Assembly (NCBI RefSeq): GCF_001083795.1
Contig: NZ_LAVK01000003.1
Coordinates: forward strand, 1 to 64,000
Length of the DNA stretch: 64,000 nucleotides
Direction: 5' to 3'
From: Streptomyces sp. SBT349
GTDB lineage: Bacteria; Actinomycetota; Actinomycetes; Streptomycetales; Streptomycetaceae
A program made the translations under genes and the position numbers. The number at the start of each line of letters is the position of its first letter. The stretch's first letter is position 1. Under the pieces are notes generated by a model. That model was not told where the DNA came from, ran no database searches, and was given only the letters and a program-made list of their open reading frames with translations. Of this stretch, positions 18,101-25,669 are shown in pieces.

Positions 18101-19885
18101 GGCGGCGACCTCGGCCGCGGTCGGGTGGTCCCAGACCAGCGTCGCCGGCAGCCGCAGGCCGGTGCGCAGGCCGAGCCGGTGCCACAGGGTCATCGCGTCC
18201 AGTGAGGTCAGCCCGAGATCGGCGAAGGACGTGCCGGCGTCCGGGGCGCCCGGCTCGGCGGCCGTCCCGCGGACGGCCGCGGTCTCCGCGCACACCAGGG
18301 CGGTCAGCGCGGCCCGCCGCTCGCCGGGCGTCCGGTCGGCCAGCCGCGCGAGCGCCGGCTCGGCCGGACGCGCGGCGAGCGCCTCGCGCAGCACCGCCCG
18401 CCGCGGCTTGCCCCCGGCGGTGCGCGGAACGGCGGGCGTGAACAGGACGTCCTCGGGCACCTTGTGCGCGGACAGCACCGTGGCGCACGCCCGCAGCAGG
18501 CCCGCGGGATCGAGCGTCTGCTCCGCCGGGACCACGAACGCCACCGGGACCTCGCCGAGCAGGGGATGCGCCCGAGCGACCACGGCCGCGTCGCGAACGC
18601 CGGGCAGGCCGAGCAGCACCTGTTCCACCTCGGCCGGGTCGACGTTCTCGCCGCCGCGTACGATCCGGTCGTTCACCCGGCCGGTGACGGTCAGACGGCC
18701 CTGCTCGTCGAGCCGTCCCAGGTCACCGGTGTGGTACCAGCCGTCGCGCATCGCCTCGGCGGTGGCCTCGGGCCGGTTGTGGTAGCCGAGCATGAGGCCG
18801 GGACCGCGCACGCGGATCTCGCCCTCGGCGCCGGTCGCGTCCCGGCCCGTCCCCGGATCGACCAGCCCGATGTCCATGCCGGGGACCGGCGGCCCGCTGC
18901 CGCCGGGCGGGCGCGGCCCGTCGACCGTCTCCATGGCGATCTTGCCGCAGGTCTCGGTGCTGCCGTAGCCGTCGAGCAGCGGGGCGCCGAACCGCCCCTC
19001 GACCCGCTCCCGCAGCTCCGGGTCGCTGGGCGCGCCCGCGGTGACGCACAGCCGCAGCGAGGGCACCGCGCCCAGCCCGGCGTCGAGCAGCCGCAGATAG
19101 GTCAGCGGCACGCCGCACAGGACGGTCGGCGCGAACTCACCGATGAGCCGTACCAGTTCCGCCGGGTCCGGTGACGCGGTGATCCGCGCGGTCGCCCCGG
19201 CCACGGTCGTGCCCAGCACGCAGAGCGAGTGGGCGTAGGTGTGCGCCAGCGGCAGGGGCCAGAGCAGGCGGTCCGTCGCCGACAGCCCGAGCCGCGGTCG
19301 GTAGCAGGCGACCGGGGACCAGAGGGCCGAGCGCTGGCTGGCCACCGCGGCCCTGGGCGCCCCGGAGGTGCCGGACGTGTAGAGCAGCCACGCCGGATCG
19401 TCCAGGGCGAGGTCGTCACGGGGCGCGGCCGGCCCTTGGGTGGCGAGGGCCTCGAAGTGCGAGACGGTGTCCGGCGCCGCGCCCTCACCGGTCACCACCA
19501 GGCGCGGAGACCGGCCGGCGGTCACCCGGGCTATCCGCGGCAGGTTCCGCCGGTCGGTGACCAGCACGGCCGGATCGCAGTCCTCCCAGAGCGCGGCGAG
19601 TTCGGCGTCGGTGCCGCGGGGGCTCAGCGGCACGCCGACCGCGGCGGCCCGGACGGTGGCGAGGAGGCCCTCGACGAGCTCGACGCCGTCGTCCAGGCAG
19701 AACGCCACCCTGGCGCCGCGGTCGACGTCCAGCCCCGCCGCCAACCGGGCGGTCCTGCGCTCCAGTTCCGCCCAGCTCACCCCGCGCCGGTCGTCGGTGA
19801 ACGCGAGCTTCCCGCCGTGCCGTGCGGCGTTGTCGGTGAGCAACTCCGGGACGGGCCGGACCTCGATCGCTTCCGCCGCATCCAT
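12101..19885 (-). CDS. Self-contained hybrid acyl-ligase/type I polyketide synthase, AL-ACP-KS-AT-DH-KR-ACP-TE
   Basis: A 2594-residue megasynthase. Domains: acyl-AMP ligase, residues 15-500 (LYTSGTSGAPRAA; RGGENVDP); loading ACP 530-600 (LGLTSLD, Ser561); KS 617-1045 (Cys788 in DTACSSS, His923, His963); AT 1170-1480 (GHSVGE, Ser1263; HAFH at 1360, hence malonyl-CoA); DH 1520-1790 (His1553 in HVIGGRTLVP, Asp1715 in HPALLDAALH, YGHRYGPAF); KR 1945-2130 (GGTGGLG; VDD at 2028-2030, a B-type indicator; Tyr2085); ACP 2215-2295 (LGFDSL, Ser2257); TE 2370-2594. No enoylreductase. The TE elbow reads GFCAGG, so Cys2451 replaces the usual Ser, with Asp2478 and His2573 as likely partners. It activates an unknown carboxylic acid, extends it with malonate to an unsaturated chain, once or iteratively, and releases it. 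ATG 19885 follows a GGAGG site. Confidence 0.93.
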   Translation of the reverse strand: MDAAEAIEVRPVPELLTDNAARHGGKLAFTDDRRGVSWAELERRTARLAAGLDVDRGARVAFCLDDGVELVEGLLATVRAAAVGVPLSPRGTDAELAALWEDCDPAVLVTDRRNLPRIARVTAGRSPRLVVTGEGAAPDTVSHFEALATQGPAAPRDDLALDDPAWLLYTSGTSGAPRAAVASQRSALWSPVACYRPRLGLSATDRLLWPLPLAHTYAHSLCVLGTTVAGATARITASPDPAELVRLIGEFAPTVLCGVPLTYLRLLDAGLGAVPSLRLCVTAGAPSDPELRERVEGRFGAPLLDGYGSTETCGKIAMETVDGPRPPGGSGPPVPGMDIGLVDPGTGRDATGAEGEIRVRGPGLMLGYHNRPEATAEAMRDGWYHTGDLGRLDEQGRLTVTGRVNDRIVRGGENVDPAEVEQVLLGLPGVRDAAVVARAHPLLGEVPVAFVVPAEQTLDPAGLLRACATVLSAHKVPEDVLFTPAVPRTAGGKPRRAVLREALAARPAEPALARLADRTPGERRAALTALVCAETAAVRGTAAEPGAPDAGTSFADLGLTSLDAMTLWHRLGLRTGLRLPATLVWDHPTAAEVAAYLDTRLHGGAPATASPRRGPDAEPVAIVAVGCRYPGGVDSPEDLWRLVAEGVDATGDFPTDRGWDVAALHHPDPDRIGTTYTRRGGFLSAAADFDPLFFGISPREALATDPQHRLLLEVAWETLERAGIPAPSLRGTDTGVYVGLMHASYGSRVSAHELEAHIGIGSSGSVASGRISYVLGLRGPAMTVDTACSSSLVAMDLAAAALRAGACTLALAGGVTVMSSPQPFIAFSRQRGLSPDGRCRSFAAGADGTAWAEGVGLVLLEKLSDARRNGHPVLAVLRGSAVNSDGASNGLTAPHGEAQRDLIRLALAEAGLRGTDVDVVEGHGTGTALGDPIEAGALLATYGAGRDPDDPVWLGSVKSNLGHTQAAAGVAGVIKMIEAMRHGELPRSLYAEQPSPHVDWSAGAVRLLDRARPWPRREGPRRAAISSFGIGGTNAHVIIEQPPDVGADADSGVDSGAGTAIGSGRGPTEPARRLPIGPWLVSGGDEAGLRAHAAKLAATLADGTRGTGGTGRTGQDALDVAYSLATTRAPLARRAAVLAADADGLLAGLRDLAEGTGSPALYRGTARSRPKVALLCAGQGGQRARMGRELAASFPVFGAAFTEVCEAFTPWLDRRLSEVIDDPDGGPLDGTDYAQPALFAFEVALHALLAECGVRPDYLVGHSVGELAAAHLAGVFSRADAVRLVAARGRLMAALPASGAMLAVRAPLAEVAHRLGEVPGRVAVAAVNGPMSLVLSGDEEAVVELAARIGHPATRLRVSHAFHSPLLDPMLAEFREIAESVTYHRPSVPVVSTVTGRPEPDELATADHWVRHVRETVRFADAVEWLADQGVTAFVEAGPSAALGVSAEECVAPDAGAVFTACADPRATLAALAALHVHGVPVDWRAVYAGSGARRRPLPTYPFQRQRYWLDASRHRVAAGHPLLGEERPDADGPGVRHTGVLSTARQPWLADHVIGGRTLVPASVFAELACRAAGASGAVRLAELAFHEPLILSGADPARVQVVAGAADEAGTRPVTVWARTAGATGPWTRHATAAIAPAGAPPAVPPGAWPPPGAEEIPVDYPGLAPYGHRYGPAFRAVTALWRRGAELFADVALPPGEAATAGSYALHPALLDAALHAALLAERPDEPRAPLACTGVTVYTTGATAARARLRRLGPDEFRITLTDPADRLLAAIESVVTRAIPAVPATRAEVYRPLWRPAAPAGDAGAEHELLDVARLAAGLPEGADLPERVRDLVTATLARVRDWVSDARPGRLLILTRNATGDDPDLAEAAVAGLVRSAQSEHPGRMALVDRRGRPASPEALDAALRTGEPQVALGDGVVLVPRLTAADPRTAEAPALDPEGTVLITGGTGGLGASLARYLVAERGVRHLLLAGRGGRVPAWVADLPATVTVVACDVSGRAAVDALVAACRPALTAVFHLAGVVDDGVVDAMTPRRVAAVLAPKADGAWHLHEATRDLGLSAFVLYSSAAGVLGRPGQSNYAAANGFLDALARHRVARGLPAQSLAWGPWSAADGGGMAGRVAPLGLGEGGIRPVTEREGIGLLDAALRRAEPVLVPLPLDPAAAGGPSGPPVLADLADLARARPSPEGTSAAPSATAQAPGAWRERLAAVPARERESVLTELIRAELAAVLGFPDPSAFPADREFGRLGFDSLTAVQVRNRLSAFTRVRLAPTVVLDHPTLAALAAHVHAELRNGGGLPGTGAEAGAGPDAESHAPPPSYRLSAVYHRVLRERGPLEAMALRYFASSAVPSFAAAERARHAVPPVRLARGEGTALAYIPDYLTPHHRVPAGLAERFDGERDLFLLEHPGFGGRRAVPDSVAALVRAHADTVDALSPGRPVVLVGFCAGGAVAHAVARYLASAGRPPAGVVLLDSHAGVLRRDDARALALMAAGAALPDELVEQFDDSLLIAGGGYARVLEDWRPEPSPVPALLLRGRPTAEMRRIDADRDWRPHWPLPHDVVDVPGDHYSLVHRDADTTAAAIRAWPAG

Positions 19886-19983
19886 CGGGCCTCCGTCTCG
19901 GTGGGGCGTCCGCCACCGTATCGGACCGCCGAGCGGCGCCCGGCCCGGCACCGGACCCCCGGCCGTTCGCCGGAGCGCCTCGG

Positions 19984-20820
19984 TCAGAGAACGGGCCTGC
20001 CGCCGGTGACCGCGACGCGGGCGCCGGAGATGTAGCCCGCCTCGTCTGAGGCGAGCAGGACGTAGACGGGGGCCAGTTCGGCCGGCTGGCCGGGGCGCCC
20101 CAGGGGAGTGTTCTCGCCGAACGAGGCGACCTTCCCGGCGGGCATGGTGGAGGGGATGAGCGGGGTCCAGACGGGGCCGGGCGCGACGCTGTTGACGCGG
20201 ATGCCCCGGGGGCCCAGCAGTTGGGCCAGCGCCGCGGAGAAGTTGGCGATGCCCGCCTTGGTGACGTCGTAGGCGAGAAGGCCGGGGGAGGGGGTGTCGG
20301 AGTTCACCGATGAGCTGTTGATGATGGACGCGCCGGAGGTCATCCGGGGCAGCGCGGCCTTGCAGAGGTGGAACATGGCGCTCAGGTTGGTGGCGAGGGT
20401 GCGGTCCCACTCCTCGTCGGGGATCTCCTCCAGCGACTGGTAGACCCGCTGCATGGCGGCGTTGTTCACCAGGATGTCGAGACGGTCCACCTCGTCATGG
20501 GCGCGGGCGATGACGTTCCGGCAGTGCTCCGGATCGGTGAGGTCGCCGCGGATGGCCACCCCTTTCCGGCCCGCGTCCTCGACCCAGTGGACGGTCTCCT
20601 CGGCGTCCTCGTCCTCCTCCAGGTAGGAGATGACGACGTCGGCCCCCTCCCGGGCGAAGGCGATGGCCACCGCCCGGCCGATTCCGCTGTCGCCCCCGGT
20701 GATCACGGCCGCCTTGCCGGCCAGCCGGCCGCTGCCGCGGTAGCTCTCCTCCCCGTGGTCGGGGACGGGCCTCATCTCGGCGGTGGTGCCTGGCGGTTGC
20801 TGCTGCTGGTCGGTGGGCAT
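19984..20820 (-). CDS. SDR-family oxidoreductase, stress-type (YghA/GsiB-like)
   Basis: A 278-residue NAD(P)-dependent short-chain dehydrogenase with the N-terminal extension typical of general-stress SDRs (MPTDQQQQPPGTTAEMRPVP), cofactor motif TGGDSGIGRA (about residue 40), NNAAMQ and the catalytic YDVTK. It is on the same strand 98 bases upstream of the PKS, so it may be co-transcribed, but this SDR type is common outside biosynthetic clusters. ATG 20820 is preferred over a longer frame because its product begins with the usual N-terminus. Confidence 0.85.
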   Translation of the reverse strand: MPTDQQQQPPGTTAEMRPVPDHGEESYRGSGRLAGKAAVITGGDSGIGRAVAIAFAREGADVVISYLEEDEDAEETVHWVEDAGRKGVAIRGDLTDPEHCRNVIARAHDEVDRLDILVNNAAMQRVYQSLEEIPDEEWDRTLATNLSAMFHLCKAALPRMTSGASIINSSSVNSDTPSPGLLAYDVTKAGIANFSAALAQLLGPRGIRVNSVAPGPVWTPLIPSTMPAGKVASFGENTPLGRPGQPAELAPVYVLLASDEAGYISGARVAVTGGRPVL

Positions 20821-21141
20821 GGCGGGGGATCCCTCTCTGAGGCGGGGGTACGGAGGAGACGGGCGCGGCGCCGGCCGGGAAGGTCCCGCCGCATGGTCCG
20901 GTGACGGACGCCCCATTCATAGCCCTCCGGCCATCAGGCGCCCGGCACGCGCGCCGCGGGCCCGAGCCGATACCCGCGTATGGACGCGGCCCCGCCCACG
21001 CGGCGACGCCGGGCACCGTCAACTCACCGGCGCCGTGCGGATTCCCAGGCGTCTGACGTGCTGCCTTCCCCGGTTTGCCGTCCCTCGCCCCCGCCGCGCG
21101 CCCGCGCCGCGCGGTCCGTTCACGACTCCCGTTCCCGGGGG

Positions 21142-21170
21142 TTGACACGGCTGGGGCGGTGGGGCAGGGT
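21142..21170 (+). promoter_or_regulatory. Sigma-70-type promoter of the transporter/CoA operon
   Basis: The -35 box is a perfect TTGACA (21142-21147); after 17 bases a -10-like CAGGGT follows (21165-21170). The predicted transcript begins near 21177, just before the repeated motif at 21190. It sits in the 445-base gap between the divergent SDR and tctA genes; the rest of the gap (20821-21141) shows no gene or clear signal. Confidence 0.55.
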
Positions 21171-21189
21171 CGTACGGGTAGTGCACAAG

Positions 21190-21206
21190 TGTGCGCTGTG
21201 CGAACA
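21190..21206. promoter_or_regulatory. Shared 17-bp motif, probable IclR operator copy A
   Basis: TGTGCGCTGTGCGAACA is identical to the sequence at 37910-37926 in the promoter region of the IclR gene. Here it lies about 13-30 bases after the predicted transcription start, an ideal place for repression. TGTGCG is repeated at 7-bp spacing within it. Confidence 0.65.
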
Positions 21207-21265
21207 TCGGGCGCCCGCCGTCCGGTCGTGCCCGATCGCGTGAGACGGTCAGTGAGGAGCGGCTC

Positions 21266-22768
21266 GTGGATGCCCTGTCGAGCCTGATGGACGGCTTCAC
21301 GGTGGCGCTGCAACCGTGGAATCTCCTGTTCGCCCTTGTCGGTTGCGTGCTCGGCATGGTGGTCGGGGTCCTGCCGGGCGTCGGCCCGATCACCGGCATC
21401 GCGATCCTGCTGCCGCTGACCTTCTACCTGGACGCGACCGGGTCGATCATCATGCTGGCGGCCATCTACTACGGCGCCATGTACGGCGGGACGATCACCA
21501 CCGTGCTCCTCAACGTCCCGGGCGAGGGCTCGTCGGCCATCACGGCGATCGACGGGCACAAGATGGCCCAGCAGGGACGCGCCGGGGCCGCCCTCGGCAT
21601 CGCGGCCATCGGATCCTTCATCGGCGGCATCGCCGCGGCCGTCCTGCTGGCCTTCGCCGCGCCGCCGCTGGCCCGGATCGCGCTGGACTTCGGGCCACCG
21701 GAGTTGTTCGCGCTGCTGTTCCTCGGGCTGACCCTGCTGGTGGGTCTGGGCAGCCGATCGGTGTGGCTGAGCATGCTCAGCGGTGTGCTCGGGCTCGCAC
21801 TGGTCATCCCCGGCACCGATGCCGTCACCGGGACGCCGAGGCTGACGTTCGGCAGCGTGGAGATGCTCAGCGGGCTGAACTTCGTGCCGATCATCATGGG
21901 CCTGTTCGGGCTGAGCGAGATCCTGTACCGCGCCCACCAGCGGCCCGAGAACGTGGGCGGCGACGCGACGGCCTACGCCCGGGTCAACCGTCAGGACCTG
22001 AAGGACTCGGCCGGTGCGATCGCCCGCGGCTCGGTGATCGGCTCGGCGCTCGGCATCGTGCCCGGCATCGGCACCACCGCGCCGACGCTGATGTCCTACG
22101 CGCTGGAACGGCGCGTATCGCGGACCCCCGAACGGTTCGGACGCGGCGCGATCCAGGGCGTCGCCGGGCCGGAGACGACCAACAACGCCTACGTGAGCAG
22201 CTCGATGATCCCGCTGTTCACCCTCGGCATCCCGGCGTCGCCGACGATCGCGATCCTGCTGGGGGCCTTCCTGATCAACGGACTGACGCCGGGGCCCGCG
22301 CTGTTCACCGAGGAACCCGACCTGGTGTGGGGCATCATCGCCAGCCTCTTCATCGGCAACCTCATGCTGCTCGTGCTCAACCTGCCGCTCATCCGGGTCT
22401 GGGTGCTGATCCTCAGGATCCCGGAGTCGATCCTGTTCCCGCTGATCATGATCTTCATGGTGCTCGGCTCGTACACCGTCAGCCGGAGCATGTTCGACGT
22501 CTGGGTGCTGATCGCGTTCGGACTGCTCGGCTACGCCGCCAAACTGCTCGACTTCCCGGTGGTGCCGATCGCCCTGACGATCATTCTGGGACCCCTGCTC
22601 GAAAAGACCCTGCGGCAGTCGTTGCAGATATCCGACGGGCACCCGGAGGTGTTCCTCCGGAACCCGTTCTCCTCCGCGCTGATCATCACCGCCGGACTCG
22701 TGCTCGCGTCACCGCTGCTGCGGCGGCTGGTCGGGCGGTTGCGCCCGCGGACCGTTTCCTCCCGGTGA
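21266..22768 (+). CDS. tctA: Tripartite tricarboxylate transporter, large permease TctA
   Basis: A 500-residue membrane protein of the TctA family with about 11-12 hydrophobic segments. Diagnostic stretches are VLPGVGPITGIAILLPLTF, YYGAMYGGTITTVLLNVPGE and VPGIGTTAPTLMSYALE; these Gly/Pro-rich repeats line the substrate path. It imports a carboxylate with sodium or protons using the TctC receptor and TctB small subunit. GTG 21266 is chosen because it follows GAGGAGCGG and yields the normal N-terminus (VDALSSLMDGFTVAL). It heads a ten-gene operon with most junctions overlapping. Confidence 0.95.
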   Translation: MDALSSLMDGFTVALQPWNLLFALVGCVLGMVVGVLPGVGPITGIAILLPLTFYLDATGSIIMLAAIYYGAMYGGTITTVLLNVPGEGSSAITAIDGHKMAQQGRAGAALGIAAIGSFIGGIAAAVLLAFAAPPLARIALDFGPPELFALLFLGLTLLVGLGSRSVWLSMLSGVLGLALVIPGTDAVTGTPRLTFGSVEMLSGLNFVPIIMGLFGLSEILYRAHQRPENVGGDATAYARVNRQDLKDSAGAIARGSVIGSALGIVPGIGTTAPTLMSYALERRVSRTPERFGRGAIQGVAGPETTNNAYVSSSMIPLFTLGIPASPTIAILLGAFLINGLTPGPALFTEEPDLVWGIIASLFIGNLMLLVLNLPLIRVWVLILRIPESILFPLIMIFMVLGSYTVSRSMFDVWVLIAFGLLGYAAKLLDFPVVPIALTIILGPLLEKTLRQSLQISDGHPEVFLRNPFSSALIITAGLVLASPLLRRLVGRLRPRTVSSR

Positions 22769-22814
22769 GCCCGTCCCCCGACCGCCACCCACGACGACGT
22801 CATCGAGGATCGAT

Positions 22815-23804
22815 ATGAAGAAGCGGATCACCACTGTTCTGGCGCTGGCCCTGATGTCGGTCCTCTGCACGGCGTGCGGCAGCGGCCGCGGCGCCGGCGG
22901 GGCCGAGGCGGACTTCCCGACCCAGCCCATCTCCCTGATCGTCCCGTACGGGGCGGGCGGCAGCACCGACACCATCGCCAGACTCCTCGCCGACCACATG
23001 GAGGGCACCCTGGGGCAGCCGGTCACGGTCGAGAACGTCCCCGGCGGGGTGGGCGCGGTCGGCGTGCAGCGGGTGTTCAACGCCCAGCCGGACGGCTACA
23101 CCCTGGCGATGGCGTCGGGGTCCATCCAGACGGTGACCCCGCAGACCACGGACCTGGGGTACGACCCGCTGGAGATGACCTTCGTCGCCTCGACCCACGA
23201 GTCGGTCGCCGCCCGCTTCGTCTCGGGCGACTCCGCCTGGCAGGACATCGACCAACTCGTCGAGTGGGGACGGCAGGACGGCCACGAGCTGGTCGACGCG
23301 ACGTCCGGCGGCTTCGGCGTCAACGACATCGGCACGGCGGCGCTCTCCGAAGCGGTCGGCGGGCTCAACAGCCGGCCCCTCGCCACCGACGGCGGTGCGG
23401 AGGCGGTGCTGCGGATCCTGGCCGGCGACGCGGACATGAACCAGAACTCCGCGACAGCGGCACTGCCGTACGTGGAGTCCGGCGAGCTGCGCCCGTTGCT
23501 CATCGAGAGCCCGGCCTGGCCCGAGCTGGAGGAGAGGGGCGTGCCGACCTCGCAGGAGCTGTACGACTACACGATCATCAATCCGTCCTCGGTGCTGGCC
23601 CCACCCGGGCTGCCCGAGCCCATCCGGCAGACCCTCGAAGACGCCGTCCGGGCCGCCGTCGAGGACGAGGAGGTCGCCGAGCGGATGGCCGGGACATTCG
23701 AACTGGTCACCTTCCGCACCGGCGAGGAGGCCGAAGCCTACGTCCGCGAGGCGTACGAGAGCTACACGCCCGTCATCGAGGCGATGGGGGCGGGCACCAG
23801 CTGA
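22815..23804 (+). CDS. tctC: Tripartite tricarboxylate transporter substrate-binding lipoprotein TctC
   Basis: A 329-residue extracytoplasmic receptor of the TctC (Bug) family. It has a lipoprotein signal peptide ending in the lipobox LCTAC (Cys about residue 19), then the family opening FPTQPISLIVPYGAGGSTD and GQPVTVENVPGG. Bug receptors bind small mono-, di- or tricarboxylates; the exact ligand cannot be deduced. ATG 22815 has AGGAT upstream. Its stop overlaps the next start by one base. Confidence 0.93.
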   Translation: MKKRITTVLALALMSVLCTACGSGRGAGGAEADFPTQPISLIVPYGAGGSTDTIARLLADHMEGTLGQPVTVENVPGGVGAVGVQRVFNAQPDGYTLAMASGSIQTVTPQTTDLGYDPLEMTFVASTHESVAARFVSGDSAWQDIDQLVEWGRQDGHELVDATSGGFGVNDIGTAALSEAVGGLNSRPLATDGGAEAVLRILAGDADMNQNSATAALPYVESGELRPLLIESPAWPELEERGVPTSQELYDYTIINPSSVLAPPGLPEPIRQTLEDAVRAAVEDEEVAERMAGTFELVTFRTGEEAEAYVREAYESYTPVIEAMGAGTS

Positions 23805-24508
23805 TGGCGAAACGAACGGAGAGCCCCGGCGGAGTACCGGACAAGACCGTGTCCGACCCGGCCGCGGCCGTGGCCGGAGTCCGCGACGGCGCCGTGGTGC
23901 TGGTCGGCGGCTGGGGCGGTATCGGAGTGCCCGAGGAGCTCATCGGCGCGGTGGCGGCGTCAGGCGTGACCGACCTGGTCCTGGCCTCGAACAACTGCGG
24001 CATGGGCCGCCCGGGCGACGTCGGCCAGCTGTTCCGCAACGGGCAGGTGCGCCGGGCGATCGCCACCTTCCCCGCGCACCCCGCGGCCACCGACTTCCGT
24101 ACCCGGTTCGAGAACGGCGAAGTGGAGCTGGAGCTGATCCCGCAGGGCACGCTGGCCGAACGGCTGCGCGCCGCGGGCGCGGGGCTGGGCGGGTTCTTCA
24201 CCCCGACCGGCGCCGGAACGCGGCTCACGGCCGGACGCGAGACCCGGGTGATCGACGGGCTCCCGCACATCCTCGAACCGCCGCTGCGCGGCGACATGGC
24301 GCTGATCAAGGCGGACCAGGCCGACGGGCTCGGGAACCTCCGGTTCCGCTACGCCGCGCGCGGGCTGAACCCGATCATGGCGATGGCCGCGCGCACGACG
24401 GTGGTCCAGGCCGACGAACTGGTGCCGGTGGGCGGCATCCACCCGGACGACGTGCACCTGCCCGGCATCTTCGTCGACCGCGTCCTCGTGACCGGGGGTG
24501 GCCGATGA
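23804..24508 (+). CDS. 3-oxoacid-type CoA-transferase subunit A
   Basis: A 234-residue alpha subunit of a family I CoA-transferase (ScoA/PcaI/AtoD group). Characteristic segments are GGWGGIGVPEELIGAV, LVLASNNCGMG, ELELIPQGTLAERLRAAGAG and GFFTPTGAGT. With subunit B it moves CoA from a donor such as succinyl-CoA or acetyl-CoA to a free acid, here probably the acid imported by the Tct system. The ATG shares a base with the tctC stop, and the stop overlaps the start of subunit B. Confidence 0.92.
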   Translation: MAKRTESPGGVPDKTVSDPAAAVAGVRDGAVVLVGGWGGIGVPEELIGAVAASGVTDLVLASNNCGMGRPGDVGQLFRNGQVRRAIATFPAHPAATDFRTRFENGEVELELIPQGTLAERLRAAGAGLGGFFTPTGAGTRLTAGRETRVIDGLPHILEPPLRGDMALIKADQADGLGNLRFRYAARGLNPIMAMAARTTVVQADELVPVGGIHPDDVHLPGIFVDRVLVTGGGR

Positions 24509-25173
24509 GCCGCCAGGGCTGGGATGTCGCCGCGCAGGCGCGGCAGGTGGCGCGACGGCTGCGGCCCGGCAGCTACGTCAACCTGGGCGTCGGCATGCCG
24601 ACGGCGGTCGCCGACCAGGTCGACCCGGAGCAACGCGTCATCTTCCACTGCGAGAACGGGCTGATCGGGTACCGCGGTCTCACGGACGGCGAGGAGGGCG
24701 ACCCCGACGTGATCGACGCGGGCAGCCGCCCGGTGGCGCTGGCGCCGGGCGCCGCGATCGTCGGCCACGACATGTCGTTCGCGATCGCCCGTGGCGGCCG
24801 GCTGGACGCCACCGTGCTCGGCGCCTACCAGGTGTCCGCCGACGGCGACCTGGCCAGCTGGGCCACGCCCGAGGCGCGGCTGTCCGGCGTGGGCGGCGCC
24901 ATGGATCTGGCCCTCGGCGCCCAGCGGGTCATCGTCATGATGCGGCACCGGGCCAGGGACGGTTCACCCAAGATCGTCCGCCGCTGCTCCTACCCGCTGA
25001 CCGCCCCGCGCTGCGTCCGGCTGGTGGTCACGGAGCTGGCGGTGCTCGACGTGCTGCCGGACGGCCTGACGGTCACCGAACTGGCCCCGGACGTCACCTT
25101 CGAAGAGCTGGAGAACGCCACCGACGCGCCGCTGCGGCCACCGCCGCCGCCGGTCGGCCAAGGAACTGCGTGA
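24505..25173 (+). CDS. 3-oxoacid-type CoA-transferase subunit B
   Basis: A 222-residue beta subunit (ScoB/PcaJ group). It opens with YVNLGVGMPTAVADQV and carries the catalytic-glutamate motif HCENGLIGY (Glu about residue 52), which forms the glutamyl-CoA intermediate. It starts by ATGA overlap with subunit A. The tail (LRPPPPPVGQG) is Pro-rich and probably disordered. Confidence 0.92.
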   Translation: MSRQGWDVAAQARQVARRLRPGSYVNLGVGMPTAVADQVDPEQRVIFHCENGLIGYRGLTDGEEGDPDVIDAGSRPVALAPGAAIVGHDMSFAIARGGRLDATVLGAYQVSADGDLASWATPEARLSGVGGAMDLALGAQRVIVMMRHRARDGSPKIVRRCSYPLTAPRCVRLVVTELAVLDVLPDGLTVTELAPDVTFEELENATDAPLRPPPPPVGQGTA

Positions 25174-25198
25174 GCAAGGAACCACGAGAGGAGCCCCG

Positions 25199-25669
25199 AT
25201 GCTCGGAAAGACGATCGGCGATCTGGAGCCGGGCGACGTCTTCGCACCGATCCGTTACACCCTGACCTCCTTCATGTGCACCGCGTACGCGCACGCCATG
25301 GAGGACCCGACCGAGTGCTACTACTCCGACACGGCGGCCTTCGGGCGCCAGGTGCGACCGCCGACGATGATCCACGCGGACAAGATGCGGCTGCTGGAGG
25401 CCAACTGCGATCAGGAGCGGCGCATCGAAGGCATCCACACCGACGACGCGCGCATCCACTACGAGTACCACGCCAAGCACCACAGCCCCGCCTTCGTGGG
25501 GGAGGAGCTGGTCGTCAGCGGCCGGATCGTCGACAAGTACGTGAAACGCGGGCGCGAGTACCTGCACTACGAGCTGAGCGTCGAGACCTCCGACGGACGG
25601 CCGGTGACGACCTACCACGACCGCACGCTGCTGCGGTTCAAGAAGAACGAGGAGACCGAGAATGCCTGA
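25199..25669 (+). CDS. MaoC-like hydratase, non-catalytic-type subunit (FAS1-like dehydratase domain)
   Basis: A 156-residue hotdog-fold protein. It resembles the N-terminal half of double-hotdog enoyl-CoA hydratases: GDLEPGDVFAPIRYTLT, then AMEDPTECYYSDTAAFG, PPTMIHADK and a C-terminal FKK tail. The His of the hydratase signature is Tyr here (ECYYSD), so it is more likely a structural or CoA-binding half. The adjacent gene (8-base overlap) encodes the half that keeps the His. The two probably form a heteromeric hydratase. Confidence 0.8.
   Translation: MLGKTIGDLEPGDVFAPIRYTLTSFMCTAYAHAMEDPTECYYSDTAAFGRQVRPPTMIHADKMRLLEANCDQERRIEGIHTDDARIHYEYHAKHHSPAFVGEELVVSGRIVDKYVKRGREYLHYELSVETSDGRPVTTYHDRTLLRFKKNEETENA

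Noticed and set aside
12101-19885. PKS interpreted as an enediyne or classic 6-methylsalicylate-type iterative synthase
   Set aside because: The N-terminal acid-activating ligase and loading ACP, the standard AT-DH-KR order and the C-terminal TE do not fit either architecture.
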